This document shows positions 46,847 to 57,163 of a stretch of 64,000 nt of DNA, one piece after another (the stretch's first letter is position 1; each line of letters begins with the position of its first letter). Where the stretch lies: the NCBI RefSeq assembly GCF_023652955.1, contig NZ_JAKLOY010000001.1, positions 496,001 through 560,000 on the forward strand, given 5' to 3'. This DNA comes from Geomonas sp. Red32. GTDB taxonomy: Bacteria; Desulfobacterota; Desulfuromonadia; Geobacterales; Geobacteraceae. The position numbers and the translations under genes are program-made. The notes under the pieces are model-generated. The model did no database searches. It saw only the letters and a list, made by a program, of their open reading frames with translations, and was not told the origin of the DNA.

Positions 46847-48280
46847 TCACAGCAGGTAGCGGTTCACCTCGAACCCGAGGAGACTCGGGTCCACGGTGGC
46901 CACGATAGCCCGGGGCGGGCGGGCCCGCCCCGGGACGAACACGTCCCCGTCCGTCTCCCGCCCGGCGGCGTCGGCGATGACCCGCACCCGCGGCTCGGCC
47001 GCCTCCACCGGATCGGGGTTGGTCTCCACCACCACCGCCAACTCGCCGCTGTCCAGAAGCACCAGCGATCCCAAACCGTGCAGACCGACGCAGCTCACCA
47101 GCACCTTCAAAAGCGGCGCGTCGAACTCCTGGCCGGCCCGGCTCAGGAGGTAGCGGATCGCCTTGTCCGGGGAGACCGCCGTCCGGCCGTGTACCCGCGA
47201 CGAGGTCAGGGTGTCGTAGTTGTCCGCGAGGCTGACGATCCTCCCGAACAGGGTGATCCTGCCGTAGGGAAGCCGGGGGTAGCCGGAGAAATCGGCCATC
47301 AGGTGGTGCTCGAAGACGCCGGAGATGATCCGGGAGGTCATCTTGTCGAGCCCCTTCAGCATGGCGAGCGAGCTCACCCCCTTGAGGGGATGGGTTTCGA
47401 AGCGGGCCTGCTCCTCGGGCGTCAGCTCGCTCTCCTTGTCGAGGAGAGCGGCGGGAAGGTGGGCCTTGCCGAGATCGTGGAAAAGGGCGGCCATACCCAG
47501 CTCGCAGAGGTGGAACTTGGAAAGGCCCAGCCGCTTCCCCATGGCGAGCGACAGCAGGCAGACGTTGGCCGCGTGCATCTCGCCGTAGGAGGTGTGGCAG
47601 CGGTTGGCGGTCAGCCCCAACAGGCACGATTCGTGGCTGTAGAGATGGTCGATCAGGTGCTGGACCACCCGCTTGCACTCGCGGAAGCGGATCGGCTGCC
47701 CCGCCGCGGTGCTGGCCATCACGTTCTCCATGGCGGAGACCGCCTTCTTGTAGAGAAGCCTCGCCTTCAGCCGGTCGTCGCTCAGCTTGTCGGCGTCGAC
47801 GTCGGCCGCCTCCATCCCCTCCACCAGCATCTCCACTTCGATATGGACGATCCTCCTCGCCTGCATACGCTCGAGCATCCGGCTGTAGGGATCGGGTGCC
47901 GCCTCGTCGGCCTCCTTGAGGGCATAGACGAAGCTTCTGAGATCGGCGGCGGTCACCTCGGCGGTGAAGGTCACCTGCCCGACCTGCCGGCTCTTCAGCT
48001 CGTGGGAGAGGAAACGCGAGGCCTCGTAGCCGGCGGCATCCGGGCGGAGGCGGTGGTCGCCCAGGTAGAGATGGTTCCCCTTGATCCGCAGGGTCGCCTC
48101 CTCCCGCTGCTGAATCTCCCTGATCCCCTCCAGCACCTTGGCCACCGGGAGCTGCACCGCCGCGTGCCCCTCGCTGTAGTGGGCCGACGTCTTCAAAAGC
48201 ACGAACAGCTGGGCCACCAGGGCCTTGCCGAGCTTGACCATCTCGGCATGCATGCTGTCACGGAAGATCTCGGGGGCCAT
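46847..48280 (-). CDS. HD-GYP-like protein with degenerate motifs
   Basis: 477 residues. N-terminal helical region (1-190), then an HD domain: FHDLGKAHLP with the HD pair near residue 257, and EHHLMADFSGYPRLP, which stands where HD-GYP proteins have HHERxDGxGYP. GYP is present but HHE reads EHHL, so cyclic di-GMP hydrolysis may be lost or altered. The C-terminus is a beta-rich extension. The ATG directly follows the TAG of the HEAT-like gene with no gap, indicating translational coupling. Confidence 0.78.
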   Translation of the reverse strand: MAPEIFRDSMHAEMVKLGKALVAQLFVLLKTSAHYSEGHAAVQLPVAKVLEGIREIQQREEATLRIKGNHLYLGDHRLRPDAAGYEASRFLSHELKSRQVGQVTFTAEVTAADLRSFVYALKEADEAAPDPYSRMLERMQARRIVHIEVEMLVEGMEAADVDADKLSDDRLKARLLYKKAVSAMENVMASTAAGQPIRFRECKRVVQHLIDHLYSHESCLLGLTANRCHTSYGEMHAANVCLLSLAMGKRLGLSKFHLCELGMAALFHDLGKAHLPAALLDKESELTPEEQARFETHPLKGVSSLAMLKGLDKMTSRIISGVFEHHLMADFSGYPRLPYGRITLFGRIVSLADNYDTLTSSRVHGRTAVSPDKAIRYLLSRAGQEFDAPLLKVLVSCVGLHGLGSLVLLDSGELAVVVETNPDPVEAAEPRVRVIADAAGRETDGDVFVPGRARPPRAIVATVDPSLLGFEVNRYLL

Positions 48281-50011
48281 CTATACCTCCTCCCCTTCCA
48301 GGGAATCGCCGCCGCCTGCCGGTAGGGAGGAGAGCGCCTCGGCGATCAGCTCCCGCACCTCGGGATCCCGGCTGTGCTTTCCCTCCTCCAAAAGCTCCAG
48401 CGCACCCGGGCTCCTCATCTTGCTCAACCCCGCCACCGCCAGGAGGGCGTTCTCCCGCTGGGCGGCCTTCTGGAACCAGCGCTTCCTGAGGAGCATCTCG
48501 CGGAAGATCGGGAGCAGGGAATCGTTGCCGAGCTCGCCGATCAGCCCGTAGACCGCCTTCTTCTCGTCGAGGGGGCGCAGCTTGAAATCTTCGCTCTGGG
48601 TGAGGGCGATGGCGGGCTTGAGGGCGAAGGTGAGCCGCTCGCGGGCCATGATCTTGAGGGCGCGGATCCTCAGGGCGGCCGAGTCGTCCCTCAGGTACTT
48701 GAGGAGATAATGCTTCGCCTTGGGGTCGGATGAGCGCTCGAGGAAACCCAGCACCTCGCGGCGGATCCGGGGCTCCTTGTTGGAGATCAGCCCCACGATC
48801 ATCGCCAGCGCCTTCGGGGTCCCGACCAGCGAGAGGACCAGCACCAGGTTTCTCACCAGGTACCAGCGCGGGTCGTTGAGGTGGGGGGCGAAGACCTCAG
48901 GGCGCGCCCGCCCGAGCTCGACCAGCACCTCGACGATCAGTTTGCGCATCTTGAGCTTTTCCACCCGCCCCAAAAGATCGCAGATCCCCCCCAAGGACGG
49001 CACCCCCAGCATCATCAAAAGATCCCGCACCTCGTCGTACCCAACCGTGCTGCCGGCGGCATCGATGGCCTCCTGGAGCGCCGCCACCGTGGTGTCGGAG
49101 AGGACGCCGTCGATGACGGCCCGGACCCGGTCGCGCAGGGGGGGGGTGAGCTTCGGGTCGCCGGCCAGGTGATCCAGGAAGCGGATCATCTTGAGGGCGC
49201 GCCCGATCTCCGCGTGGAGGAAGAGATTGCCGAGGAGCTTGGACGAGATGGAGAGGAAGTCGCCGAAGATCTCGGGGTCGCGGTTCCCCCCGAGGACGGC
49301 AAACAGGATGGTGAAGACGTCGTCGAGCGGGTCGCGGGTCACCTCGAGCTGGCGCGCCTTCCGGAGCCAGGCGGCGTCGTCGCGGGTGAGGGCCAGCAAG
49401 TTCTTCGGGATGGGACGGGGGGGAAGGACCGGCTCTTTCTTGAGGTGGGCGAGCGCGCGGGAGATCCCTCCCTGCTGGGGCCCCTCGGAGAGGGTCCCCC
49501 CTTCGATCGCCATCTCGACCAGGTCCTCCTCGAGCAGGTAGCCGATGTGGGGGAGGTTCCGCTCCCAGAGTTGGGTGACGATGTCGTCGTCGGCCTGGGT
49601 TGCCTGCTCGAAGGCGACGATGGAGAGGAAGGTCTGCAGCTCCCGCTCCTCGAGCCCGGGGGCGACGGAGAGGAGGCGGATGCCGTCGGAATGGATGCGG
49701 AAGGCGAGGCTGTCCTTGGGGTCGGGATTGTCGTAGACCACCGCGCCGCGGTAGCGCATGATGAACGGCTCGATCTCCAGGCGGTAGTCGCCGAACTGCG
49801 AGAGGTGCTTGGCCATGCGGGCGTTCAGGTCGTTCATGAACCTGATCAGGACCGGGTTGTTGGGGAGGTAGATACGGATCCCCTTGGCCGCCTTGACCAT
49901 GGCCTGGATGACCTCCTGCGCGGAAGCGACCTCCCTTTGATCGGTGGCCGCGGTCTCCCGGCCGGTGTCGAACCCCTGCTCCCTCATGCGTCCCTGGACT
50001 CCCATGCTCAT
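48281..50011 (-). CDS. Large helical-repeat (HEAT-like) protein
   Basis: 576 residues. ATG 50011 or 50005 (MSM) is possible; ATG 49987 has AGGGAC before it. Residues about 60-200 look like a folded N-terminal domain (IRIYLPNNPVLIRFMNDLN). From 300 on, helix pairs such as LLMMLGVPSLGGICDLLGRV, ALAMIVGLISNKEPRIRREV and LKYLRDDSAALRIRALKIMARE repeat, as in HEAT repeats. It probably acts as a scaffold for the HD-GYP-like partner encoded immediately after it. Confidence 0.72.
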   Translation of the reverse strand: MSMGVQGRMREQGFDTGRETAATDQREVASAQEVIQAMVKAAKGIRIYLPNNPVLIRFMNDLNARMAKHLSQFGDYRLEIEPFIMRYRGAVVYDNPDPKDSLAFRIHSDGIRLLSVAPGLEERELQTFLSIVAFEQATQADDDIVTQLWERNLPHIGYLLEEDLVEMAIEGGTLSEGPQQGGISRALAHLKKEPVLPPRPIPKNLLALTRDDAAWLRKARQLEVTRDPLDDVFTILFAVLGGNRDPEIFGDFLSISSKLLGNLFLHAEIGRALKMIRFLDHLAGDPKLTPPLRDRVRAVIDGVLSDTTVAALQEAIDAAGSTVGYDEVRDLLMMLGVPSLGGICDLLGRVEKLKMRKLIVEVLVELGRARPEVFAPHLNDPRWYLVRNLVLVLSLVGTPKALAMIVGLISNKEPRIRREVLGFLERSSDPKAKHYLLKYLRDDSAALRIRALKIMARERLTFALKPAIALTQSEDFKLRPLDEKKAVYGLIGELGNDSLLPIFREMLLRKRWFQKAAQRENALLAVAGLSKMRSPGALELLEEGKHSRDPEVRELIAEALSSLPAGGGDSLEGEEV

Positions 50012-50138
50012 TAAGGCTACGCCGCCCGGCTCTCAATGTAAAGCGGCACATGTGCGGGAGGCAGCCTCCCCTCTCATCTCTTCGGCAGACTCCCGGAAAG
50101 ATCCAGCGGTTTCTGCGGCTTAACCCCGCCGATGCGGC

Positions 50139-50169
50139 AAAAAAAGGAGCCGGCACGAAGGCCGTCTCC
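50139..50169 (-). terminator. Distal terminator after groEL
   Basis: On the minus strand GGAGACGGC and GCCGGCTCC arms are followed by TTTTTTTGCC. Confidence 0.8.
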
Positions 50170-50217
50170 TGTGGAGGCATTGACGCAATTGCGAAACGCC
50201 TGCTGAAAATGAGAAAA

Positions 50218-50249
50218 GGGAGCCGGCCCCAAGGCCGGCTCCCTTCCTT
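50218..50249 (-). terminator. Proximal terminator after groEL
   Basis: Perfect arms GGGAGCCGGCC and GGCCGGCTCCC around CCAA. A T-run follows on both strands (TTTTCTC on the minus strand, TTCCTTTTT on the plus), so it may work in both directions. Confidence 0.8.
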
Positions 50250-50275
50250 TTTACGAGCGAAAGCGGTGGGACGGA

Positions 50276-52278
<2,003 letters not shown>

Positions 52279-52330
52279 ACTTGTCTCTCCTTTCCATTGA
52301 GATTCGGGATCTCTCGTAGTAGAAAAAATG

Positions 52331-52357
52331 TTAGCACTCGTCAGTGCTGAGTGCTAA
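52331..52357. promoter_or_regulatory. CIRCE operator (HrcA site)
   Basis: TTAGCACTC, 9 bases, GAGTGCTAA, a perfect match to the CIRCE consensus, lying just after the groE promoter. Confidence 0.97.
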
Positions 52358-52367
52358 GAACTCCGTA

Positions 52368-52396
52368 AATATAAACAGCGTCCCGTGAAAAATCAA
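52368..52396 (-). promoter_or_regulatory. Sigma-70-type groESL promoter
   Basis: On the minus strand TTGATT, 17 bases, TATATT, immediately upstream of CIRCE, so HrcA binding would block it. Confidence 0.75.
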
Positions 52397-52480
52397 GGGG
52401 AGAGGGGAAAATTAATTTCGAGGGGAAGACAGGGAGAAAAAGTGGAGTGATGACGATGAGATAAAGGCCCAAAGGGAGAT

Positions 52481-52625
52481 CAAAGGCGATGGAACACGGA
52501 TGACACGGATCGAACGGATCTACACGGATACGGCAAAACCGGAATTATCAATGTAAAGGCAAAAGCAGGAAAGGCAAAGGCAATGGAACGCGGATGACGC
52601 GGATTGAGCGGATTTACGCGGATAC
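52481..52625. repeat. Direct repeat pair of 51 bp
   Basis: Copies at 52481-52531 and 52575-52625 share CAAAGGC(G/A)ATGGAAC(A/G)CGG, then GATGAC(A/G)CGGAT and C(G)GATAC, with about ten mismatches. This GGATGACGCGGAT-type block is a recurrent intergenic motif in this lineage (recalled, not checked). Confidence 0.8.
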
Positions 52626-52686
52626 ACCAAAAACAAATTCTTTGAGGTAACGGCAAAAGCAAACCTACCTGCGAAAGGCGAATAAG

Positions 52687-52723
52687 GTCCCCCCCTTTGC
52701 GAAGGGGGGACAGGGGGGATTTT
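52687..52723. repeat. Type-B palindromic intergenic repeat
   Basis: TCCCCCCCTTTGCGAAGGGG continuing as GGGACAGGGGGGATTTT. Confidence 0.75.
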
Positions 52724-52771
52724 AACCGTGCGAAACCACGCCGCCGTCGCTGGCGTTAGGGGACGCCCGCC

Positions 52772-53044
52772 CTACCACTTCCTCTTGGCAAGCTCCTCGG
52801 CATAGAACTTCTGGTAGAGGATCTCCCAATCGCGGCTGCCCGGGACCTTGGACTGGCTGTAGGAGGCAAGCTTTTCGCGGACCGCCTGATCGATCAGCCC
52901 TACCACGGAGAAGAACGCCTCGATGGATCCCTTGATGGAGTCGAGCGCGCGCCGCTCGTCCGGGAAGTCGGCCAGGTCGTCGCGGTAGAGCTTGTCGAAG
53001 ATCTTGTGGGCGATGTGGGAAATCCGGTCTTCGGAAATATGCAT
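52772..53044 (-). CDS. DUF507 protein
   Basis: 90 residues. GGAGGAAACC precedes the ATG. Helical, starting MHISEDRISHIAHKIFDKL, which matches the DUF507 pattern (a basic amphipathic start, long helices). It lies 79 bp after a second DUF507 gene on the same strand, and the pair is a common arrangement. Function is unknown. Confidence 0.87.
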   Translation of the reverse strand: MHISEDRISHIAHKIFDKLYRDDLADFPDERRALDSIKGSIEAFFSVVGLIDQAVREKLASYSQSKVPGSRDWEILYQKFYAEELAKRKW

Positions 53045-53123
53045 GGTTTCCTCCTCGGCGGCACCGGGGCTGGTTGAGGATCAAGGGGAAAGGGGGACAC
53101 AGGCACCGTGCGGAGCCGGGCCC

Positions 53124-53408
53124 CTAGAGGACGATCTTTCTCTCTTTGGCCAGGCGATCCTTGATCATCTTGAGCATCTTGTGGCGGTCGATGCCGGCGC
53201 CGCCCCCCATGCTCTTCAGGGTCTGCTCCAGGAGCGCCTCGGCGTCATGCTCCAGGGCCTCCTCCTGCTTGATGTCGGCGGCGATAGCCGCCCGCGCAGC
53301 GGCCAGCAGCGCTCCCCGCTCGGCCTTCGCGGTGACGAGCCCCCCCTTCTCAAGGTCTCCCAGCACTCTCTCAGCCAAACGCGCGATCTGATCATCCTTG
53401 AGATGCAT
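53124..53408 (-). CDS. DUF507 protein
   Basis: 94 residues. CGGGAGGAT precedes the ATG. MHLKDDQIARLAERVLGDLEK and the ending MIKDRLAKERKIVL are DUF507 hallmarks. It is upstream of the other DUF507 gene, with which it is likely co-transcribed. The two differ enough to suggest a heterodimer (inference). Confidence 0.88.
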   Translation of the reverse strand: MHLKDDQIARLAERVLGDLEKGGLVTAKAERGALLAAARAAIAADIKQEEALEHDAEALLEQTLKSMGGGAGIDRHKMLKMIKDRLAKERKIVL

Positions 53409-53558
53409 ACATCCTCCCGCTTACCCGTGGTCCGCGGCATTGTACGTTAATCACCTGAAAAAGCAACCTGGTTTTCCGGCATTTCGGGCCATTACTCATA
53501 GAGCATTCTTAATCAATCAAATTTATGTCAAACCCTGCAAGAAATAAGAGAAAACGTC

Positions 53559-53587
53559 TTGATTTCTGTCTTAGCCAAAGATAGAAT
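53559..53587 (+). promoter_or_regulatory. Promoter of the 6S-like RNA
   Basis: TTGATT, 17 bases, TAGAAT. Predicted start near 53594, at the foot of the RNA's closing helix. Confidence 0.65.
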
Positions 53588-53593
53588 ACAGCC

Positions 53594-53785
53594 ACTAGAC
53601 GCTCTCTCTGCCGTGACCGTAAGGCCTTAACGCCCCTGCGGAATAATTTTTGAACGGGCGACTGTCTGTGATCGTGGTGTGCTGCCCCATTGCGCGGGAA
53701 TTGCCTGAAGCGATCTACAGGAGCCCACCTATCAGGGAACTCGCTGTGAGGCTCCCGGGCCCACGACACGGTGGAGAGAGTACTC
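53594..53785 (+). ncRNA. ssrS: Probable 6S RNA
   Basis: No protein-coding frame fits. A promoter ends about 7 bp before position 53594 and a strong terminator lies at 53793-53822, giving an RNA near 190 nt, the size of 6S RNA. The ends pair: CTCTCTCTGCCGTG (53602-53615) with CACGGTGGAGAGAG (53767-53780), 14 pairs including two G-U. Inner helices TCGTGG (53672-53677) with CCACGA (53761-53766) and GGAGCC (53720-53725) with GGCTCC (53750-53755) form a rod. CCCCTGCGGAATAATTTTT (53633 on) in the 5' arm resembles the conserved CCCCUGAGCCGAUAUUU of 6S. 6S RNA binds sigma-70 RNA polymerase as a promoter mimic. Other small RNAs are not excluded. Confidence 0.62.
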
Positions 53786-53792
53786 ATAAAAA

Positions 53793-53822
53793 GGGAATCG
53801 GATCAGTCCGATTCCCTTTTTT
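53793..53822 (+). terminator. Terminator of the 6S-like RNA
   Basis: Perfect 10-base arms GGGAATCGGA and TCCGATTCCC around TCAG, followed by TTTTTT. Confidence 0.93.
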
Positions 53823-53917
53823 GTTGTGCAGTGGCAGGTTAAACGCTATATATGAAGTTTCGCAGGTAATAGCGACCGGCCGATTGTCCTTTGGGCATCT
53901 CCGGTGGAGCAGGTTTC

Positions 53918-54283
53918 ATGACGAAGGGTCCAACCTCACTCCCCGTTTTTTCCACCCTCAGCACCGGGCTTTTGGCGGTAGCCGGCATCGGGGTCCTCGA
54001 CTTCCTGACCGGCGAATACTCCCTGCTGATCTTCTACGCCTTGCCGGTCGGGGTGGTCGGATGGCGGCTGGGGCGCTGGGGGGTGGTGGCCACCTCGTTC
54101 GCGTCCGGGGTCGCCCGCTGGATTTCCGACTACCTGAGCCATTCCGGCGCCCCGGTCTCCGCCGCGGGATACTGGAACTTGCTGCAGGACGTGGTATTTC
54201 TTCTCCTGTTCGGCCTCCTCCTGGTGCTGGCCAAGACGCTGATGAGCGAGGACGGGAGAAAGGAAGAAGACAAAGAGGAGTAG
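53918..54283 (+). CDS. Four-TM membrane protein, sensor-domain-like
   Basis: The start is the ATG at 53918, with GGAG 8 bases upstream. 121 residues with four hydrophobic segments (about 12-30, 32-52, 58-78, 88-108), among them LAVAGIGVLDFLTGEYSLLIFYALPVGV. This pattern is the N-terminal membrane part of many diguanylate cyclases and kinases, here without an output domain. It ends in a charged tail (SEDGRKEEDKEE). It may be a truncated sensor or a stand-alone membrane partner. Confidence 0.65.
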   Translation: MTKGPTSLPVFSTLSTGLLAVAGIGVLDFLTGEYSLLIFYALPVGVVGWRLGRWGVVATSFASGVARWISDYLSHSGAPVSAAGYWNLLQDVVFLLLFGLLLVLAKTLMSEDGRKEEDKEE

Positions 54284-54295
54284 GAGCGGAAGGAG

Positions 54296-54332
54296 GTCTC
54301 CCCCTTTGCGAGGGTGGACAGCGGGGATTTCA
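54296..54332. repeat. Degenerate type-B repeat
   Basis: TCTCCCCCTTTGCGAGGGTG followed by GACAGCGGGGATTT. Confidence 0.55.
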
Positions 54333-54451
54333 GCGCTGCGGGCCCACGGCAGGAAACGTCGCGTTTCGTTCCTCAACGTGACCTACGACTGACATCGGCT
54401 CCGGTTTCGGATATTCAATCTGGCACAAAGAACGGGTGCAAGGAGCAGGGC

Positions 54452-55027
54452 ATGAAGGTGGTCGGCTTCAACGGTAGCGGACGGAGTAACGGGAACACTG
54501 CGATGCTCCTGCGGAGAGTCTTCGCCGAACTGGAGAACGAGGGGATCGGGACCGAACTGGTCGAGCTGGCGGGCAAACCGTTCCGCGGCTGCACCGCCTG
54601 TTACGGCTGCTTCCGGAACCAGGACCGGCGCTGCGTCATGAACGACGACTTCGTCAACGACGCCATCGAGAAGATGGATGCCGCCGATGGCATCCTGATC
54701 GCCTCCCCGACCTACTTCGCCGACATCACCAGCGAGACCAAGGCGCTCATCGACCGAAGCGGCATGGTGGCCCGCGCCAACGGCTTCATGTTCCAGCGCA
54801 AGGTCGGCGCCGCCGTGGTCGCGGTCCGCCGTGCCGGTGCCATCCACGCCTTCGACAGCATCAACCACTTCTTCCTGATCGGTCAGATGATCGTCCCGGG
54901 CTCCAGCTACTGGAACATCGGCTTCGGCCGCGAGATCGGCGAGGTCGAAACGGATACCGAGGGAATCTCCACCATGGAAACCCTCGGGAAAAACATGGCA
55001 TGGCTCCTTAAAAAGCTTCGGCCATGA
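54452..55027 (+). CDS. Iron-sulfur flavoprotein-like NAD(P)H-dependent FMN reductase
   Basis: The ATG at 54452 follows AAGGAG. 191 residues with an FMN phosphate-binding loop [12 protein letters not shown] and flavodoxin-like fold ([17 protein letters not shown]). The cluster CTACYGC plus a fourth Cys in RRC (CX2CX2CX7C) resembles the compact [4Fe-4S] site of iron-sulfur flavoproteins, which shuttle electrons in anaerobes. It overlaps the next gene by 4 bp (ATGA), so the two may act together. Confidence 0.82.
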   Translation: MKVVGFNGSGRSNGNTAMLLRRVFAELENEGIGTELVELAGKPFRGCTACYGCFRNQDRRCVMNDDFVNDAIEKMDAADGILIASPTYFADITSETKALIDRSGMVARANGFMFQRKVGAAVVAVRRAGAIHAFDSINHFFLIGQMIVPGSSYWNIGFGREIGEVETDTEGISTMETLGKNMAWLLKKLRP

Positions 55028-56058
55028 CGCCCCACTTCCTTCCCATCCTGGTCAATCCTGCCTTCGGCGATCCGGGACTCTACGTCGACTTTCAATTCGC
55101 CCACCGCGCCATCCTTTTCGACCTGGGCGACACCGCCCCCCTCTCCCACCGCAAACTGCTGCGGATCAGCGACGTTTTCATCTCCCACACCCACATCGAT
55201 CACTTCATAGGGTTCGACCGCCTGCTGCGCGTTCTTTTGGGGCGCGACAAGGCGCTGCACATCTACGGTCCTCCCGGCATCCTGCGCCAGGTCGAGAATC
55301 GCCTCGGCTCCTACAGCTGGAACCTGATTCAGAGCTACCCGACCACCTTCACCGTGACGGTGACCGAGCTCCATCCCGACGGGCGCACCCTCCGGGCCTC
55401 CTTTTCATCCCGAACCGCCTTCGCCCGCGAAGGAGAGGAAACCTTCGTCCGCAGCGGAGACACGATCATGGAAGAGGAGAACCTCCGGGTGCGGGTCGCC
55501 TTTCTCGAGCACAGCATCCCCTGCCTCGCCTTTGCCTTCGAAGAGATGCTCCACGTGAACTTCAAGAAGAACAAGCTGGAGGAGCTGGACGCGCCGGTCG
55601 GTCCCTGGCTCTCTTGGGTGAAGCGGGCGGTGCTGACCGGCGAGCCGGACGAGACGACCGTCGCCGTGCCGGTGCGGGACGGCGGGGAACGGCTCATGAG
55701 CCTGCGCGAGCTCAAGGAGCAGGTGCTGACCGTGGTGCCGGGCGAGAGAATCGCCTACGTCACCGACACCGCCTACACTCCGCAGAACCGGGAGCGGATC
55801 ATCCGGCTGGCCCGGGGAGCCGACTACTTCTTCATCGAGGCGGTCTTTCTCGACCTCGATCACGAGCGGGCAGCCGAGCGGGCGCACCTGACCGCGCGCC
55901 AGGCGGGATCGCTCGCCCGCGAGGCGGGTGCCGCCCGGGTCTTCCCCTTCCACTTCTCACCCCGCCACCTCGGCCAGGAGCAGGCCCTGCGGCAGGAGGT
56001 GAAGGATGCCTTCGAGGGAAGGCTCCCGCGGCACGATAAAGATTGCCCATCCAGGTGA
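55024..56058 (+). CDS. RNase Z-like metallo-beta-lactamase-fold hydrolase
   Basis: 344 residues. The HTHIDH motif near residue 55 (HxHxDH) holds the di-metal site. [14 protein letters not shown] and [11 protein letters not shown] are further ligands and family blocks of the RNase Z/ElaC group. ElaC trims the 3' end of tRNA precursors. Many paralogues in anaerobes are of unknown specificity, and this one is coupled to an iron-sulfur flavoprotein, so a redox-linked role is possible. Overlap ATGA with the upstream gene. Confidence 0.85.
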   Translation: MTPHFLPILVNPAFGDPGLYVDFQFAHRAILFDLGDTAPLSHRKLLRISDVFISHTHIDHFIGFDRLLRVLLGRDKALHIYGPPGILRQVENRLGSYSWNLIQSYPTTFTVTVTELHPDGRTLRASFSSRTAFAREGEETFVRSGDTIMEEENLRVRVAFLEHSIPCLAFAFEEMLHVNFKKNKLEELDAPVGPWLSWVKRAVLTGEPDETTVAVPVRDGGERLMSLRELKEQVLTVVPGERIAYVTDTAYTPQNRERIIRLARGADYFFIEAVFLDLDHERAAERAHLTARQAGSLAREAGAARVFPFHFSPRHLGQEQALRQEVKDAFEGRLPRHDKDCPSR

Positions 56059-56117
56059 CAAAACATGAGCCGCCACCTGCAAAAGATAACGTATACACGC
56101 TCCCGTCCCTAAACTTC

Positions 56118-56146
56118 TTGACACTGCAAGCCATTTATCATATCGA
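56118..56146 (+). promoter_or_regulatory. Promoter of the first structured leader
   Basis: TTGACA (perfect -35), 17 bases, TATCGA. Expected start near 56153, so the leader RNA would include the aptamer at 56221. Confidence 0.55.
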
Positions 56147-56220
56147 TCCCTGTCACTCAAAAAGTAAATCCCCTCTTCGGCCTTGTCGAAGGGGAGCCGT
56201 GCACAACTAAAGTTACCGAT

Positions 56221-56331
56221 CTCCGAGCCGCAGTGCCTACCGGGTCTGTCCCCATGGTGCCCGGCCTGTGGGTTCTGCTGGAAACGGCAGCGCCCTCCTT
56301 TTGAAAAGGAGATTCCGCAGGCCGCTCGGTC
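56221..56331 (+). ncRNA. Structured leader, copy 1 (Moco/Tuco-class riboswitch candidate)
   Basis: Shares with copy 2 the ordered blocks CGAG, GTCCCCATGG, GCCCGGCC, TGGGT, GGAAACGGCAGCGCC and a purine-rich hairpin ending AAGGAGA. The ends pair as CCGAGC (56223-56228) with GCTCGG (56324-56329). CTCCGAGCC at the start is reminiscent of the molybdenum-cofactor riboswitch. A terminator (56351-56382) follows, then the start of the TiaS-like gene. Family identity is from memory and needs a covariance search. Confidence 0.5.
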
Positions 56332-56350
56332 CACGCCCGGGTTACGCCTT

Positions 56351-56382
56351 AAGGGATCCTTTATCCGAAGGGTCCCTTTTTT
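56351..56382 (+). terminator. Expression-platform terminator after leader copy 1
   Basis: AAGGGATCC pairs with GGGTCCCTT across a short loop and is followed by TTTTTT, just before the ribosome site of the next gene. Confidence 0.75.
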
Positions 56383-56434
56383 GTTGCCGGCGCCGTGCGC
56401 ACGCGAGCGACGGCCAACCGAGGAGAATGCAGCG

Positions 56435-56962
56435 ATGCGCATCTTGGTAAGCATCGGCGACACCGACAACCTGGACAGCCGCGGAACCGGCGAGCTCGCC
56501 ACCCTCATTGCGGCAGAGCTGGAGAGCCGGGGATGGGGGCGGGCCGGGTTCGTGACCCGCCACCAGTTGCTGGTCCATCCCGACATCCCGTACACCTCCC
56601 ATAACAGCGCGATGTGTTTCGAGGCGGAGATCGCCGAAAACGCCCTGGACGCGGTCATCGCCTACGCGAGCGATTTCCTCGCACGGGAGAGCGCGGAGGG
56701 ATCCGATCCTGGCCTCTGCGTCGCCGCCATCGAGGCCGTTGCCTCGCCCGAGCAGCTCATCGTCTTCGGCGAGCGGGCGAAGGATTCGGTCCTCGACAAG
56801 GACACGGCGTACACGCTCGCGGAAATGCTGGGGGTGCACCTGTCGGAGCACGGCGGAAGCGGCCAAGGGGTGATCGGCGCCCTCGCCGGTGCCGGTCTGC
56901 GGCTGGGAGGAAACGACGAAGGCTCAAGGGGAGCATCAAGGTCCCCCGGTACAACCGAATAG
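56435..56962 (+). CDS. TiaS-like (DUF1743-related) protein
   Basis: ATG 56435 follows GAGGAG. 175 residues, soluble. The start MRILVSIGDTDNLDSRGTGE resembles the IDDTD nucleotide/agmatine-binding start of TiaS-type proteins, and FVTRHQLLVHPDIPYTSHNS, SEHGGSGQGVIGALAGAGLR are further conserved blocks. TiaS proper is far larger and modifies tRNA-Ile; this is a stand-alone domain found in bacteria near transporters. Its role here is unknown; sharing a leader type with the ECF transporter suggests the two handle the same small molecule. Confidence 0.72.
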   Translation: MRILVSIGDTDNLDSRGTGELATLIAAELESRGWGRAGFVTRHQLLVHPDIPYTSHNSAMCFEAEIAENALDAVIAYASDFLARESAEGSDPGLCVAAIEAVASPEQLIVFGERAKDSVLDKDTAYTLAEMLGVHLSEHGGSGQGVIGALAGAGLRLGGNDEGSRGASRSPGTTE

Positions 56963-56973
56963 GTTTCACTGTT

Positions 56974-57105
56974 TCTTCGAGCTGCAGCGCCTAAAGGGAT
57001 CGTCCCCATGGCGCCCGGCCATTGGGTGTTGCGGGAAACGGCAGCGCCTTCCCCCTGAGAAGGAGAACAGCCCAGACGGAGCCCGAGCCCTGTACCGCTC
57101 GAATT
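56974..57105 (+). ncRNA. Structured leader, copy 2 (Moco/Tuco-class riboswitch candidate)
   Basis: Same block order as copy 1. The closing helix is TTCGAGC (56976-56982) with GCTCGAA (57097-57103), so the CC/GG pairs of copy 1 are replaced by TT/AA, a compensatory change that supports a real RNA structure. The late hairpin also covaries (CCTTC with GAAGG here; CTCCTTTT with AAAAGGAG in copy 1). It is followed by a terminator and the ABC ATPase gene. Confidence 0.5.
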
Positions 57106-57114
57106 CCGTTCAAG

Positions 57115-57144
57115 GCCCTTCTCCACCCCGAGAAGGGCTTTTTT
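57115..57144 (+). terminator. Expression-platform terminator after leader copy 2
   Basis: Perfect nine-base arms GCCCTTCTC and GAGAAGGGC, then TTTTTT, 20 bp before the ABC ATPase start. Confidence 0.88.
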
Positions 57145-57163
57145 CGTTCATGGGCGGTGCGTT

